Positions 16,752 to 25,702 of a stretch of DNA of 35,911 nt are shown here, piece by piece. The notes beneath the pieces are model-generated. The model searched no databases and was not told the origin of the DNA. It worked only from the letters and a program-made list of their open reading frames with translations. Within the stretch, counting starts at the first letter, position 1, and each line of letters opens with the position of its first letter. This DNA comes from Actinomycetota bacterium. GTDB lineage: Bacteria; Actinomycetota; Actinomycetes; Nanopelagicales; Nanopelagicaceae. The stretch lies in contig CANCSL010000005.1 of NCBI GenBank assembly GCA_947380835.1, positions 1 to 35,911 of the forward strand. Reading direction: 5' to 3'. The position numbers and the translations under genes were made by a program.

Positions 16752-16806
16752 GAAACTTCCAATCGTGAGACTTTTGCACGGTCTGGCGACCGGGATTCCT
16801 GCGCAG

Positions 16807-16812
16807 ATAGTA
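16807..16812 (-). promoter_or_regulatory. Candidate -10 box for tatA
   Basis: Read on the minus strand, TACTAT lies 55 bases before the tatA ATG in the only sizeable gap of the leftward run. A 5-bp hairpin (CGGTC/GACCG, 16779-16792) lies in the predicted leader. A GGAAG ribosome binding site precedes the start. The -35 is not recognisable. Confidence 0.35.
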
Positions 16813-16850
16813 CCTCGAGAAACTGGGGTTGGGCGGTTAAAGCGGGAAAC

Positions 16851-17780
16851 CTACCCGTAGAGGGCCAAAGTATCGGCTCGTCGCTGGGCAAACTCGGCGG
16901 CTAGGTCAGCAGGATCGAGGATGAGTACGCCTCCTCCTTGACCCAAACAGGTACGAAGCAACCACTCCCGGTCGGAGATAGCAATGGTGGTGGCTACTGG
17001 ATAGGAAAAATCATCAGGAATCTCCAATAAATGTCGATTTTCCTCCAGAAAACCCCGAGAGCGCTCGCTAATCTCAATTGTGGGGAGAACCTCACTTGTG
17101 GTTGGGGCGGTTGTTTCAACATCTGGCGCCGATGTTTGCTCTGCGCTATCGACGGCAACGATTCGATCTACTCGAAAAGTTCGTTCCCCGCGCGAGGTGA
17201 GACAAAAGGCTCGGAGGTAAATGAACCCATTCTCCACGTAAAGAAAATTAGGCCGAATTGTTCGGCGGGTTTCGGTATCTCGATGTCCGCTGAGGTAAGT
17301 AATTTCAAGAAGAGATCTTTCTCGGAGCGAAACTTCAATCGGAGCCAAAAAAGGAGTGGGTGTTGTTCCCACTTTAAGAGAAGCAATTTTGACGTTGACA
17401 TCGGAGATGAGAGTGGCCAATTTACTTCGCAGCTCTTCAATTTCCTGCCGCAATGGATCTCCTGGGGCACGGAGCGAGGTCATCCCCTCAAGCCCCAAGA
17501 TGACGGCAAATACTTCTCGACGAGAAAGCTTTCGTGGTTTATCTAATGTTTGCGCGTCTATGACAGAGACATATCCATCATCAAAGGAGAGATCAATAAG
17601 TTCAAGTGGCGAATATCCAGGAAGACCACAGACGAAGAGCAGGTTGAGATCTTTCGTGATTTCCTTCGGAGTAGAACCGAAGACTTTAGCAAGGTCTTCT
17701 ATGGAGATGCCTGGGTTTTCGACGATGAATGGGATGAGGTCAAGCGCTCGAGAAGTGCGATCTAGCGCAGTCTCGCTCAT
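16851..17780 (-). CDS. pafC: WYL-domain transcriptional regulator PafC
   Basis: PafC pairs with PafB to form the activator of the LexA-independent DNA-damage response in mycobacteria. The N-terminal winged helix-turn-helix occupies about residues 1-65 (SIEDLAKVFGSTPKEITKDLNLLF). The WYL domain lies at about 155-210, with the arginine-rich IRPNFLYVENGFIYLRAFC and RTFRVDRI segments. A C-terminal WCX-type domain follows. The ATG overlaps the pafB stop by 4 bases, so the two are translationally coupled. The Pup ligase and proteasome genes that usually precede pafBC are not here. Confidence 0.92.
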   Translation of the reverse strand: MSETALDRTSRALDLIPFIVENPGISIEDLAKVFGSTPKEITKDLNLLFVCGLPGYSPLELIDLSFDDGYVSVIDAQTLDKPRKLSRREVFAVILGLEGMTSLRAPGDPLRQEIEELRSKLATLISDVNVKIASLKVGTTPTPFLAPIEVSLRERSLLEITYLSGHRDTETRRTIRPNFLYVENGFIYLRAFCLTSRGERTFRVDRIVAVDSAEQTSAPDVETTAPTTSEVLPTIEISERSRGFLEENRHLLEIPDDFSYPVATTIAISDREWLLRTCLGQGGGVLILDPADLAAEFAQRRADTLALYG

Positions 17781-18712
17781 AGGAGGCTCCCCTGCAGTGA
17801 TGTTTTTACCTTGTGCACGAGATCGGGAGGTGAAACCACCCTTGCATCTGAACCAAACCAGAGAATTTTGCGAAGGAAAGGATCTTCGTGGTGATAGCGA
17901 AGCGTGATCTCATCCCAATCGTCATCAACAGATTTCACTTCACCTTCAAGTCGCAAAGTTAGACAATGGTTCTTACGAATATGAACTACTGCCTGACCAA
18001 CCTCTGAAGTTGAGTCTGTCTCCAAATATTTCGCTGGTGAAAAATCTTCAGGTATCTCGTAACTGCGTTCCTTTTTCAACAAGGTGAAAGGCGTGAGCAC
18101 TCTGGCAATTTTGAAGGTGCGGATATCTTGTCGATCAAGATCGAATCCAATTAAATACCAAAACCCGTGAAGCAAAGTAAGGCCATACGGTTGCACCCGG
18201 CGCATCGGAGAAGATGGGTGGGCGTAGCCGAATTCGACAATTTGGCGCTTCTCCAGTGCATCCCAGAGCAGGTCAAATGAGGGTTGCTCATTTTCAAAGC
18301 GCAACCACTCCATTGCCAACTGATCGGTGTCCGTGTCGATCCCTAAAGACCGAAGCTTTCGTAAGGCTGTCTGCGAACTCTGTGAAAGTGCCGAAGTGCG
18401 CCATCCCTGTAATGCCACCGAAATCAGAGCAAGTTCTCGTGGTGTTATCGGTCCCAGATCTAAGGCGTAATCCGATGGCCGAATGCGGTAACCCATCTGA
18501 TCTTCAAATAAAACATCCACAGCCCGAACTTCAATTTCAATTCCAAGGGAGCGCAGATCGTCTTTATCCCGCTCGAACATGCGCTCCATGGCCTCAATTT
18601 CGCCGCTATAACCGGCCACGCTCTGGAAAATCTCTGATTTAGTCAGATATCTCTGTGTTGCCAGGAGGGCGATGGTGAGATTGAGCAAACGCTCGGTCTT
18701 TTGGTCTGACAT
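17777..18712 (-). CDS. pafB: WYL-domain transcriptional regulator PafB
   Basis: It is the partner of PafC. The N-terminal HTH has TERLLNLTIALLATQRYLTKSE at about residues 5-25 (TERLLNLTIALL, then RYLTKSEIF). The WYL domain is seen in RRVQPYGLTLLHGFWYLIGF and RTFKIARVL. The start was set at ATG 18712 (MSDQKTERLL). An upstream TTG-type extension to 18751 lacks homology and would overlap the divergent promoter. The -10 box TATCGT lies exactly six bases before this ATG, supporting a leaderless start. It is the first gene of the leftward run down to 10822. Confidence 0.92.
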   Translation of the reverse strand: MSDQKTERLLNLTIALLATQRYLTKSEIFQSVAGYSGEIEAMERMFERDKDDLRSLGIEIEVRAVDVLFEDQMGYRIRPSDYALDLGPITPRELALISVALQGWRTSALSQSSQTALRKLRSLGIDTDTDQLAMEWLRFENEQPSFDLLWDALEKRQIVEFGYAHPSSPMRRVQPYGLTLLHGFWYLIGFDLDRQDIRTFKIARVLTPFTLLKKERSYEIPEDFSPAKYLETDSTSEVGQAVVHIRKNHCLTLRLEGEVKSVDDDWDEITLRYHHEDPFLRKILWFGSDARVVSPPDLVHKVKTSLQGSLL

Positions 18713-18718
18713 AAGGCA

Positions 18719-18739
18719 ACGATATTGGTTTGGTACGCT
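18719..18739. promoter_or_regulatory. Divergent promoters of pafB and the FKBP lipoprotein
   Basis: On the minus strand TATCGT (18724 to 18719) is six bases from the pafB ATG. On the plus strand TACGCT (18734-18739) would start transcription near 18746, before the GAAGGGG ribosome binding site of the FKBP gene. The two -10 boxes are only 9 bases apart, so the promoters face away from one another and may compete. Neither has a clear -35. Confidence 0.4.
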
Positions 18740-18768
18740 TTTGCCAGCCATTTACCGAAGGGGTCTTC

Positions 18769-19353
18769 ATGTTCAAACCGTCCAGCAAAACCATCGCAGC
18801 AATGACCGTGGGATCACTCTCCCTGCTCCTGCTGGCTGGATGTACAACTGATGGTGGTGTCTCAACCGCTTCCTCCCCCACCCCAACGAATGGATCAAAC
18901 ACTGTGACTGAATCAGCTACTCCAGCCCCTGCCGCCAGCGAAACCACGCCAGCACCTGCCGCCAGCACCACACTTCCTATTGTTACTGGCGATAAAGGCA
19001 AGGCGCCTACGATTTCAGCTCCGAGTGGGACTCCCCCAACAACATTGGTAACAAAAGATATTTACGTTGGAACTGGAGCGCCCGCTACCGCCGCGTCTAC
19101 TTTGACCGTTCAATATACGTTGATGGCCTGGTCTACCGGCCAAGTTGTAGAAACCTCTTGGACCAGCGCCGCCGCAACCTTCCCGCTCTCGGGAGTTATC
19201 GCCGGTTGGCAGCAGGGAATTCCTGGCATGAAAGTTGGCGGTCGCCGCCTGCTCGTCATTCCACCTGATCTCGGATACGGGGCAACTGGCAGCGGTCCGA
19301 TCGCGGCGAACGAGACTCTTATTTTCGTCGTGGACGTGCTGGCAATTAAGTAG
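18769..19353 (+). CDS. Lipoprotein FKBP-type peptidyl-prolyl isomerase
   Basis: It catalyses proline cis-trans isomerisation in proteins outside the membrane. The N-terminus is a lipoprotein signal, with a hydrophobic core and the lipobox LLAGC (lipidated Cys25). A Thr/Pro/Ala linker with a tandem repeat follows. The FKBP fold covers about residues 95-194, with VIAGWQQGIPGMKVGGRRLL, then IPPDLGYG and the C-terminal LIFVVDVLAI. The start is ATG 18769, with GAAGGGG five bases upstream; an earlier in-frame start at 18730 would spoil the signal. FKBP genes stand between pafA and pafB in Streptomyces, so this is a remnant of the usual proteasome-locus order. Confidence 0.92.
   Translation: MFKPSSKTIAAMTVGSLSLLLLAGCTTDGGVSTASSPTPTNGSNTVTESATPAPAASETTPAPAASTTLPIVTGDKGKAPTISAPSGTPPTTLVTKDIYVGTGAPATAASTLTVQYTLMAWSTGQVVETSWTSAAATFPLSGVIAGWQQGIPGMKVGGRRLLVIPPDLGYGATGSGPIAANETLIFVVDVLAIK
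18922..18966 (+). repeat. Tandem coding repeat in the FKBP linker
   Basis: An 18-base unit (CCAGC-CCCTGCCGCCAGC type) occurs at 18922-18939 and 18949-18966 with a 27-base period and one mismatch. It encodes the Pro/Ala/Thr-rich linker between lipid anchor and enzyme domain and could vary in copy number. Confidence 0.6.
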
Positions 19354-19358
19354 AGCTC

Positions 19359-20222
19359 TTACGCCTCATCTTCATTGAGGCCATAAGAACCTTTTGATGG
19401 GCGCCGACGTCTTGTTGGCGCAATTACCCCCGGCGCAAGGCGTCTGGTCATAATCAAAAATCCGGTGTGACCGATCATTCGGTGCTGAGGCCGAACTGCT
19501 AAACCTTCATGGTGCCAGCCGCGGATCAGCGATTCGGTGCTTTCTGGTTCCGTAAACGCACCGCTCTTCTTTATGGTTTCGGCTGTCTCTGACAACTGAG
19601 TAGTTGTCGCAACGTATGCGAGAAAAACGCCGCCTGGATTGAGAACCGTTGCCGCCATTTCCACACATTCCCAGGGGGCAAGCATGTCCAGAATTACTCG
19701 ATCATATTTCGTTAAGTGAACTTGATCTTGAACTGCACCAACGTTGAGACTCCAGTTCTCGGGAAGTGATCCGAAATACTGATTCACATTTTTGCGGGCG
19801 ACTGCGGCGAACTCTTCGCGCTTTTCAAAGGAATCTACTTGACCCTGTGCTCCAACGGCTCGTAACAAACTAATCGTGAGCGCTCCAGAGCCAACTCCCG
19901 CCTCAAGTACTTTCACTCCCGGTGCAATGTCGGCGACTCCTAGAATGAGTGCGGCATCCTTCGGGTAAACAATCGTGGCTCCGCGCGGCATGGAGAGCAC
20001 GTAATCTGCAAGCAGCGGTTTAAAGGCCAGGAATTTTAATCCGCCCGTAGTCTCTACAACACTTCCTTGAGGTTGCCCGATGATCGTGTTGTGCTCGATC
20101 CAGCCATTGTGGGTGTGCCACTCATTGTTCTCTTGCAGGGTGATCGTGTGCATCTTGCCCTTGGCATCGGTTAATTGGACGCGATCGCCTGCGCGAAAAT
20201 TGGCGGTGTTTTCTGTGCTCAT
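19359..20222 (-). CDS. trmI: tRNA (adenine-58-N1)-methyltransferase TrmI
   Basis: It methylates A58 in the T loop of tRNAs using S-adenosylmethionine. The N-terminal small beta domain carries FRAGDRVQLTDAKGK and KPLLADYVLSMPRGA. The Rossmann methyltransferase domain begins with IVYPKDAALIL, then VLEAGVGSGALT (SAM site), SFEKREEF, and the catalytic-site segment DMLAPWE. The C-terminal tail is basic (TRRRRPSKGSYG). The 287-residue length fits actinobacterial TrmI. It is the last gene of the 27615-19359 leftward run and converges with the FKBP gene across a 5-base gap. The proteasome ATPase and Pup genes usually found next to trmI are absent. Confidence 0.95.
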   Translation of the reverse strand: MSTENTANFRAGDRVQLTDAKGKMHTITLQENNEWHTHNGWIEHNTIIGQPQGSVVETTGGLKFLAFKPLLADYVLSMPRGATIVYPKDAALILGVADIAPGVKVLEAGVGSGALTISLLRAVGAQGQVDSFEKREEFAAVARKNVNQYFGSLPENWSLNVGAVQDQVHLTKYDRVILDMLAPWECVEMAATVLNPGGVFLAYVATTTQLSETAETIKKSGAFTEPESTESLIRGWHHEGLAVRPQHRMIGHTGFLIMTRRLAPGVIAPTRRRRPSKGSYGLNEDEA

Positions 20223-20231
20223 CAGAGCATT

Positions 20232-20879
20232 CTAGTCAAAGAGAGAAATCAATCTTTCCAGATTTTGGCCAGCTAAAGAACTCACTAACCGGACTCGGTC
20301 GGCGGCTTGGATGGGAACAATATGCGGTATGGCCACTACCCAAGCGCCGCTAGCCATACCTGACTGAACTCCAGTGAGTGAATCTTCGATAACGAGACAG
20401 TTTTCGATATTTACATTCAATGCCTCGGCAGCCTTGAGATAGCTTTCTGGGTGCGGCTTAGTTTGATGCACATCAGTGCTTGAAACAGATGAAGCAAAGA
20501 AGTGCTCAGGCAATGAATCTATGGCTGCTTGTACCAAGACGCGTGGACTTGCGGAAACAAGAGCCATGGGAACATTGGCAGCTTTGACGTCACGAAGGAT
20601 CTCAAGCCCTCCAGGAACGATAGAAATACCAGAATGGAACTTGGCCGAAACTCGGTCTACGAGTGAATGATGAAAATATTCGCCTTCACGCTGGCCGCCA
20701 GCAAGATCTGACATGTATTGACCGACTCTTTCAAGCGGGCCACCTAAACATGCGGCCTGATCTGAAGTTGTCCAGATATAGCCGAACTCCGCCATCAGCT
20801 CGATTTCGGAAGAAAGCCAATACGGTTCCGAGTCAATCAAAGTGCCGTCCATATCAAACAAGACCGCTTCAATTTTCAT
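20232..20879 (-). CDS. HAD-superfamily phosphatase
   Basis: This hydrolase of the beta-phosphoglucomutase/phosphoglycolate phosphatase type has FDMDGTLIDSE (catalytic aspartates at residues 9 and 11), a helical cap, ALVSASPRVLV (motif II), the lysine in HQTKPHPE (motif III) and VIEDSLTGVQ (motif IV). The 215-residue length is normal. Its ATG overlaps the metH stop by 4 bases, so it is co-translated with metH. The same HAD gene next to metH is common in actinobacteria, but its substrate is not known from sequence. Confidence 0.9.
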   Translation of the reverse strand: MKIEAVLFDMDGTLIDSEPYWLSSEIELMAEFGYIWTTSDQAACLGGPLERVGQYMSDLAGGQREGEYFHHSLVDRVSAKFHSGISIVPGGLEILRDVKAANVPMALVSASPRVLVQAAIDSLPEHFFASSVSSTDVHQTKPHPESYLKAAEALNVNIENCLVIEDSLTGVQSGMASGAWVVAIPHIVPIQAADRVRLVSSLAGQNLERLISLFD

Positions 20880-23800
20880 GTCGCGTTGAAATATTTCGCT
20901 TCAGGGTGATGCACGATAATTGCCGAAGTCGATTGCTCGGGATGAAGTTGAAATTCTTCCGAAAGCTCAACGCCGATTCGAGAAGGGTCCAACAGCTCGC
21001 ACAATTGCAGTTGTTGTTCGACATCAGGACATGCCGGATACCCAAATGAATAGCGAGAGCCCCTATAGCCTTGATCCAAGATGCTGGAAATATCGCGGGC
21101 ATCCTCGCTATGAAAACCCATCTCATCTCTGATTCGCGCATGCCAATGTTCAGCTAGCGCCTCTGTGAGTTGCACGGAGAGGCCATGAAGTTCGAGGTAT
21201 TTTCTATATTCATCTGCAGCAAATAACTTTGCGGTAGCTTCGCTAACTGAACTTCCCATTGTTACGACGTGGAATGCCACGGTATCAATCTCTCCGGAGT
21301 TTTTGGACCGGAAGAAATCAGATAAACAAAGTCGTCGATCTCGCGTCTGTCTTGGGAAAGTAAATCGAACTCGCTCCTGACCTTTTTCAGGGCCTTCGTG
21401 GTGAAGCACTACGAGATCGTTGCCTTCGCTATAGCAAGGAAAATAGCCATAAACCACTGCTGCATTTAGCCAACCACTTGTCTGTACGTCATTGAGTAAT
21501 TGTCGAAGTTGCGGACGTCCTTCAGTTTCGACCATGTCGTCATAAAGTCCGCGTTGACCTTTCAAACCCCATTGGCCAACGAAGAGCGCGCGCTCATCAA
21601 GCATCCCCAAGTAGTCAGCGAGCTGAATTCCTTTGACAACTCTGGATCCCAGAAAAGGTGGATGTGGAAGTGGATTTGTATCGGAGACATCAGAACGCTC
21701 GGTATCAATCTCTGAACTCTTGAGCGCTCGAATGTTGGGAGTCTTGCGTTCGCGAAGTTCGGGAAGGGCAGCACCAGGTATTCCGCGCTTGACTGCCATC
21801 ATGGCATCCATAAGGCGAAGACCTTCAAAGGCATCACGCGCATAACGAACCGTGCCGGGAAATACAGAATCTAAATCTTGCTCAACAAAGGAGCGCGTTA
21901 AGGCTGCCCCACCCAAGATTATCGGCCATTTATCCGCCAACCCACGCTGTGTGATTTCTTCAAGGTTCTCACGCATTACGACAGTGGACTTCACCAGCAA
22001 TCCACTCATGCCGATTACATCAACGTGTGATGCTTCAGCGGATTCCAGGATTTGATTGATGGTTTGCTTAATCCCGATATTAACCGTTGTGTAGCCATTG
22101 TTAGCCAAAATAATGTCCACTAAGTTCTTGCCGATGTCATGCACATCGCCCTTGACGGTGGCCAGCAAAATGCTGCCTCGACCTTCGTCTTGGCTTTTCT
22201 CCATAAAAGGTTCGAGATGAGCGACAGCGCTCTTCATTACTTCTGCAGATTGCAAAACGAAGGGAAGTTGCATCTCACCTTTACCGAAGAGCTCACCAAC
22301 AATCTTCATTCCAGATAAAAGATGTTCATTGATAATATTAAGCGGCTTCATTCCGGTGGCCATCGCCTCGTCGAGATCTTCAAAGAGTCCAGGCTTTTCC
22401 CCGTCGATAATGCGTCGTTGCAAGCGCTGATCTAACGGCAGGGCTGCGAGCTCAGCAGCTCGTGTAATTTTAGAACTTTTGACCTCTACGCCATCGAATA
22501 GTTCCAGGAAACGAGAGAGCGGGTCATAGATGCAATTCCCATCCGCATCAAATTCGCGGCGGTCATAAACGAGATCCAATGCAACTTGGCGCTGTTCTTC
22601 GGGAAGACGAGCCATAGGGGTGATCTTTGAGGGATGGACGATAGCTGAGTCCAAGCCAGCATTCACAGCTTCGGCAAGAAATACTGAGTTTAGAACGATT
22701 CGAGCTGCCGGATTAAGTCCAAAGGAGACATTGCTGACTCCGAGAGTTGTTTGGACCTGCGGGAATTCAACCTTTAATTGCTTTATTGCGTTAAGAGTTT
22801 CCAGACCATCTCGCCTAGTTTCCTCTTGGCCTGTGGCAATCGGGAAAGTGAGACAGTCAATAAGAATGTCATTGACGCGCATTCCCCAGTTATCAACCAA
22901 GTCGTGAATTAGTCTGCGAGCAACAGCCACTTTCCATTCGGCGCTGCGAGCTTGCCCTTCTTCATCGATAGTCAATGCGACAACCGCTGCCCCGTGCTCT
23001 TTGACCAATGGCATTATTCGAGCAAAGCGAGACTGAGGACCGTCCCCATCTTCGTAATTAACTGAATTTATTAGGCTTCGTCCGCCTAAATGTTCTAGGC
23101 CGGCCTTTAAGACATCAGGTTCAGTGGAGTCAAGAACGATGGGAAGAGTCGAAGCTGTCGCAAAGCGGCTGGCAAGTTCGCTCATGTCGCGTACGCCGTC
23201 TCGGCCGACATAGTCGACGGAGAGATCCAGCATATGGGCACCGTCTCGTATTTGATCGCGCGCAATATCTACGCATGCTTGCCAGTCCTCGGCTAGAAGG
23301 GCATCACGAAATGCTCGCGAGCCATTTGCGTTTGTTCGTTCTCCGATAGAAAGGTAAGTAAGTTCTTGTCGAAAGGGTACAAATTGATAGAGAGAGGATG
23401 CCCCATCGTCTTCAGTGACAGTGCGATTAATGACTGGTTTGTTGTGAAGTTGGCGAACCACTTCTGCTAAGTGGGCAGGCGTGGTGCCACAACAACCACC
23501 TACCAAAGTGACTCCATACGAATCTACAAATGTTTCAAGATAGGTAGCAAGTTCATCCGGTTGAAGTGGGTAATCGGCACCATGTGCGGCGAGAATCGGA
23601 AGACCAGCATTGGGCATCACGGAAATCGAAGGAGTTGCAGATTTGCTCAAAACCCGGAGATGTTCGCTCATTTCGGCAGGACCGGTTGCACAATTCAGAC
23701 CAATGACATCAATTCCCAAAGGAGTTAATGCGTTGAGAGCCGCACCAATTTCTGATCCCAAGAGCATTGTGCCTGTGGTTTCGACAGTCACCTGAGCGAT

Positions 23801-24376
23801 CAGGACTACATCTCGCTCGGATTTGTCTATTGCCTCGCGGGCGCCATTAATAGCCGCCTTGGCCTGCAACAAATCTTGCGTTGTCTCGATGAGAAGAGCA
23901 TCCGCTCCCCCATCCAATAAGCCTTGAGAAGCGATGCAGTATGCCGCGCGCAGGTTCTCATATGACGTGTGGCCCAAAGTTGGCAATTTGGTTCCGGGTC
24001 CTAGAGAGCCCAAAACCCATCGTGGTCGCTCCGCCGTGGAATATCCGAGCGCAGCCTTCTTGGCAATGCGAGCACCTGCAAGCGCTAATTCATAAATTCG
24101 GTCTTCGATTCCATACTCGGCCAAGTTGGCCCAATTGGCGCCAAAAGTATTGGTCTCAATCGCATCCACGCCGACTGCCAGATACTTTTCATGCACCGAT
24201 TGAACGATATCTGGACGTGAGATATTAAGAATCTCATTGCAGCCTTCATGACCTTGAAAGTCCTCGAGAGAGGGATTCTCTGCTTGAAGCATCGTGCCCA
24301 TAGCACCGTCGGCGATGATGACACGTTCTGCCATGGCCAAACGAAGAGTGGAGGGAGTTGTAGCGTGTCGACTCAT
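20876..24376 (-). CDS. metH: Cobalamin-dependent methionine synthase
   Basis: It transfers a methyl group from 5-methyltetrahydrofolate to homocysteine via cobalamin. All four modules are visible. The homocysteine domain has zinc cysteines in LNCATGP and GGCCGTTP (about residues 230-300). The pterin-binding domain has LSIGERTNANGSRAF near 340. The B12 domain has DVHDIGKN, its cobalt-ligand histidine at residue 746 (codon 22141-22139). The AdoMet reactivation domain lies at the C-terminus, with HARIRDEMGF and the GSRYSFGYPACPD motif. The start was set at ATG 24376, preceded by GGGG. A TTG at 24385 would add three residues. There is no cobalamin riboswitch in the 45-base gap to mshC. Confidence 0.97.
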   Translation of the reverse strand: MSRHATTPSTLRLAMAERVIIADGAMGTMLQAENPSLEDFQGHEGCNEILNISRPDIVQSVHEKYLAVGVDAIETNTFGANWANLAEYGIEDRIYELALAGARIAKKAALGYSTAERPRWVLGSLGPGTKLPTLGHTSYENLRAAYCIASQGLLDGGADALLIETTQDLLQAKAAINGAREAIDKSERDVVLIAQVTVETTGTMLLGSEIGAALNALTPLGIDVIGLNCATGPAEMSEHLRVLSKSATPSISVMPNAGLPILAAHGADYPLQPDELATYLETFVDSYGVTLVGGCCGTTPAHLAEVVRQLHNKPVINRTVTEDDGASSLYQFVPFRQELTYLSIGERTNANGSRAFRDALLAEDWQACVDIARDQIRDGAHMLDLSVDYVGRDGVRDMSELASRFATASTLPIVLDSTEPDVLKAGLEHLGGRSLINSVNYEDGDGPQSRFARIMPLVKEHGAAVVALTIDEEGQARSAEWKVAVARRLIHDLVDNWGMRVNDILIDCLTFPIATGQEETRRDGLETLNAIKQLKVEFPQVQTTLGVSNVSFGLNPAARIVLNSVFLAEAVNAGLDSAIVHPSKITPMARLPEEQRQVALDLVYDRREFDADGNCIYDPLSRFLELFDGVEVKSSKITRAAELAALPLDQRLQRRIIDGEKPGLFEDLDEAMATGMKPLNIINEHLLSGMKIVGELFGKGEMQLPFVLQSAEVMKSAVAHLEPFMEKSQDEGRGSILLATVKGDVHDIGKNLVDIILANNGYTTVNIGIKQTINQILESAEASHVDVIGMSGLLVKSTVVMRENLEEITQRGLADKWPIILGGAALTRSFVEQDLDSVFPGTVRYARDAFEGLRLMDAMMAVKRGIPGAALPELRERKTPNIRALKSSEIDTERSDVSDTNPLPHPPFLGSRVVKGIQLADYLGMLDERALFVGQWGLKGQRGLYDDMVETEGRPQLRQLLNDVQTSGWLNAAVVYGYFPCYSEGNDLVVLHHEGPEKGQERVRFTFPRQTRDRRLCLSDFFRSKNSGEIDTVAFHVVTMGSSVSEATAKLFAADEYRKYLELHGLSVQLTEALAEHWHARIRDEMGFHSEDARDISSILDQGYRGSRYSFGYPACPDVEQQLQLCELLDPSRIGVELSEEFQLHPEQSTSAIIVHHPEAKYFNAT

Positions 24377-24389
24377 TAACCCCAACTTT

Positions 24390-24395
24390 ACCTTA
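24390..24395 (-). promoter_or_regulatory. Candidate -10 box for metH
   Basis: Read on the minus strand, TAAGGT (identical to the box before cmk-der) lies 13 bases before the metH ATG. It would give a leader of only a few bases containing GGGG. A weak internal promoter within the leftward run is possible. Confidence 0.3.
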
Positions 24396-24421
24396 CGTGC
24401 GGGAAGTGAAATCTCGAGATC

Positions 24422-25663
24422 TTAAAGGGCAAGTCCCAAAAGCAGATCTAAACCGCGACTAAGTTCGCCTGCAGAACCTCCTAGATGTCCAGATTGGGTT
24501 GCCTTTGCCCACTGCTTTACTGCTACCAAGGCGCTTTGAGTGTCCAAATCGCGAGCAATTGCAGAGACGATGCTCTGAAGGACAGGCAAAGTTTCGGCCA
24601 CTTCTTCGCGCGACAGTGCGGCGCGAATCTCGGCCACATCTGCTTCCGCCTGCAAGAGCAGATCGTTGTTCCACATTCGATCTGATGAATAGTGGCCATT
24701 GAGTAGTGCAAACCTAATGACCATCGGATCGACTCCTTGGGCCAACAATCTGGAAACAAAAACCAGATTACCTTTGCTCTTGCTCATCTTTTCGCCATCG
24801 AGCCCAACCATTCCAGTGTTTACGAAACTGAAACTAAAGGGGATGCCAGTGATAGCTGAGCTTTGAGCTGCACTCATAAAATGGTGGGGAAAGATTAAAT
24901 CTGAGCCTCCACCTTGTATATCTATAGAAAACTCGGATGAAGCACGTTGCAGAAACTGTGGACCAGTGAGATACCGAAGTGCGATAACGCAACACTCGAT
25001 ATGCCAACCTGGACGACCGAACCCATGAACAGATTCCCATCCAGGCTCGCCGGGCTTGTTTGCCAACCAGAGAATGGGGTCCAGCGGATTGCGCTTCCCA
25101 GAGCGCTGCGGGTCGCCTCCGCGCTGCCCAAACACTTCTAGCGCTTCATCGTAAGGAATTGGTAGACCTTGTAGAAAACTAGAGATATCAAAATAAAAAT
25201 CTTTTTCCAGTTGATAAACAAATCCATTACTGTGCATAACTGAGATGGCTTCAGATACTAAATCCATTACCTTTGTGGCGGGCACGAACGCCAAGGGCGG
25301 GAGTACACGTAATGCAGTCATATCGCTTTCATAAAGAGCGATTTGATCGGCCGCTAGATCTTTCCAGTCAATGGAGTCTCTCTCGGCCCGCTCTAGTAGA
25401 GGTTCGTCGATATCCGTAATATTTTCAACAAAATCAACTTTTCGGCCCTGAGCCGAGAAATAGCGATTTATGACATCGAAAGCTACATAGGTGGCGGCGT
25501 GGCCAAGATGCGTAGCGTCGTAAGGAGTGATTCCGCATACGTACATGCGGATTGCATCAGTACCTGAGTATCTTCGATCGCCAAAAGGGGTGGTCAGAAG
25601 AAGTTCAGGGAAACTTATCGAGCCGGGCAAAGGCGGAAGATAAAGAGTTGGCCACGAGTTCAC
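24422..25663 (-). CDS. mshC: Mycothiol ligase MshC (cysteine:GlcN-inositol ligase)
   Basis: It joins cysteine to 1-D-myo-inosityl-2-amino-2-deoxy-glucopyranoside with ATP, the penultimate step of mycothiol synthesis. It resembles cysteinyl-tRNA synthetase but carries the MshC hallmark YVCGITPYDATHLGHA near residue 41 and lacks the tRNA-binding C-terminal domain. The zinc-site and ATP motifs are seen: HIECC, the HHF-containing FPHHF segment and KMSKSKGN. The 413-residue length matches MshC. The start MNSWPTLYLPPLPG matches the family N-terminus. Its presence shows that the organism makes mycothiol as its thiol buffer. Confidence 0.95.
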   Translation of the reverse strand: MNSWPTLYLPPLPGSISFPELLLTTPFGDRRYSGTDAIRMYVCGITPYDATHLGHAATYVAFDVINRYFSAQGRKVDFVENITDIDEPLLERAERDSIDWKDLAADQIALYESDMTALRVLPPLAFVPATKVMDLVSEAISVMHSNGFVYQLEKDFYFDISSFLQGLPIPYDEALEVFGQRGGDPQRSGKRNPLDPILWLANKPGEPGWESVHGFGRPGWHIECCVIALRYLTGPQFLQRASSEFSIDIQGGGSDLIFPHHFMSAAQSSAITGIPFSFSFVNTGMVGLDGEKMSKSKGNLVFVSRLLAQGVDPMVIRFALLNGHYSSDRMWNNDLLLQAEADVAEIRAALSREEVAETLPVLQSIVSAIARDLDTQSALVAVKQWAKATQSGHLGGSAGELSRGLDLLLGLAL

Positions 25664-25702
25664 GAACGGAACTCTACGATATGCCGGAGTATTTGGCAGG
25701 GA

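Noticed and set aside
18713..18751. Upstream start for pafB
   Set aside because: It extends into the divergent promoter, lacks homology to PafB N-termini, and the -10 box is placed for the ATG at 18712.
18730..18768. Upstream start for the FKBP lipoprotein
   Set aside because: It would add 13 residues before the lipoprotein signal and ignore the GAAGGGG ribosome binding site five bases before ATG 18769.
24377..24421. Cobalamin riboswitch before metH
   Set aside because: The gap is only 45 bases, far too short for the aptamer.
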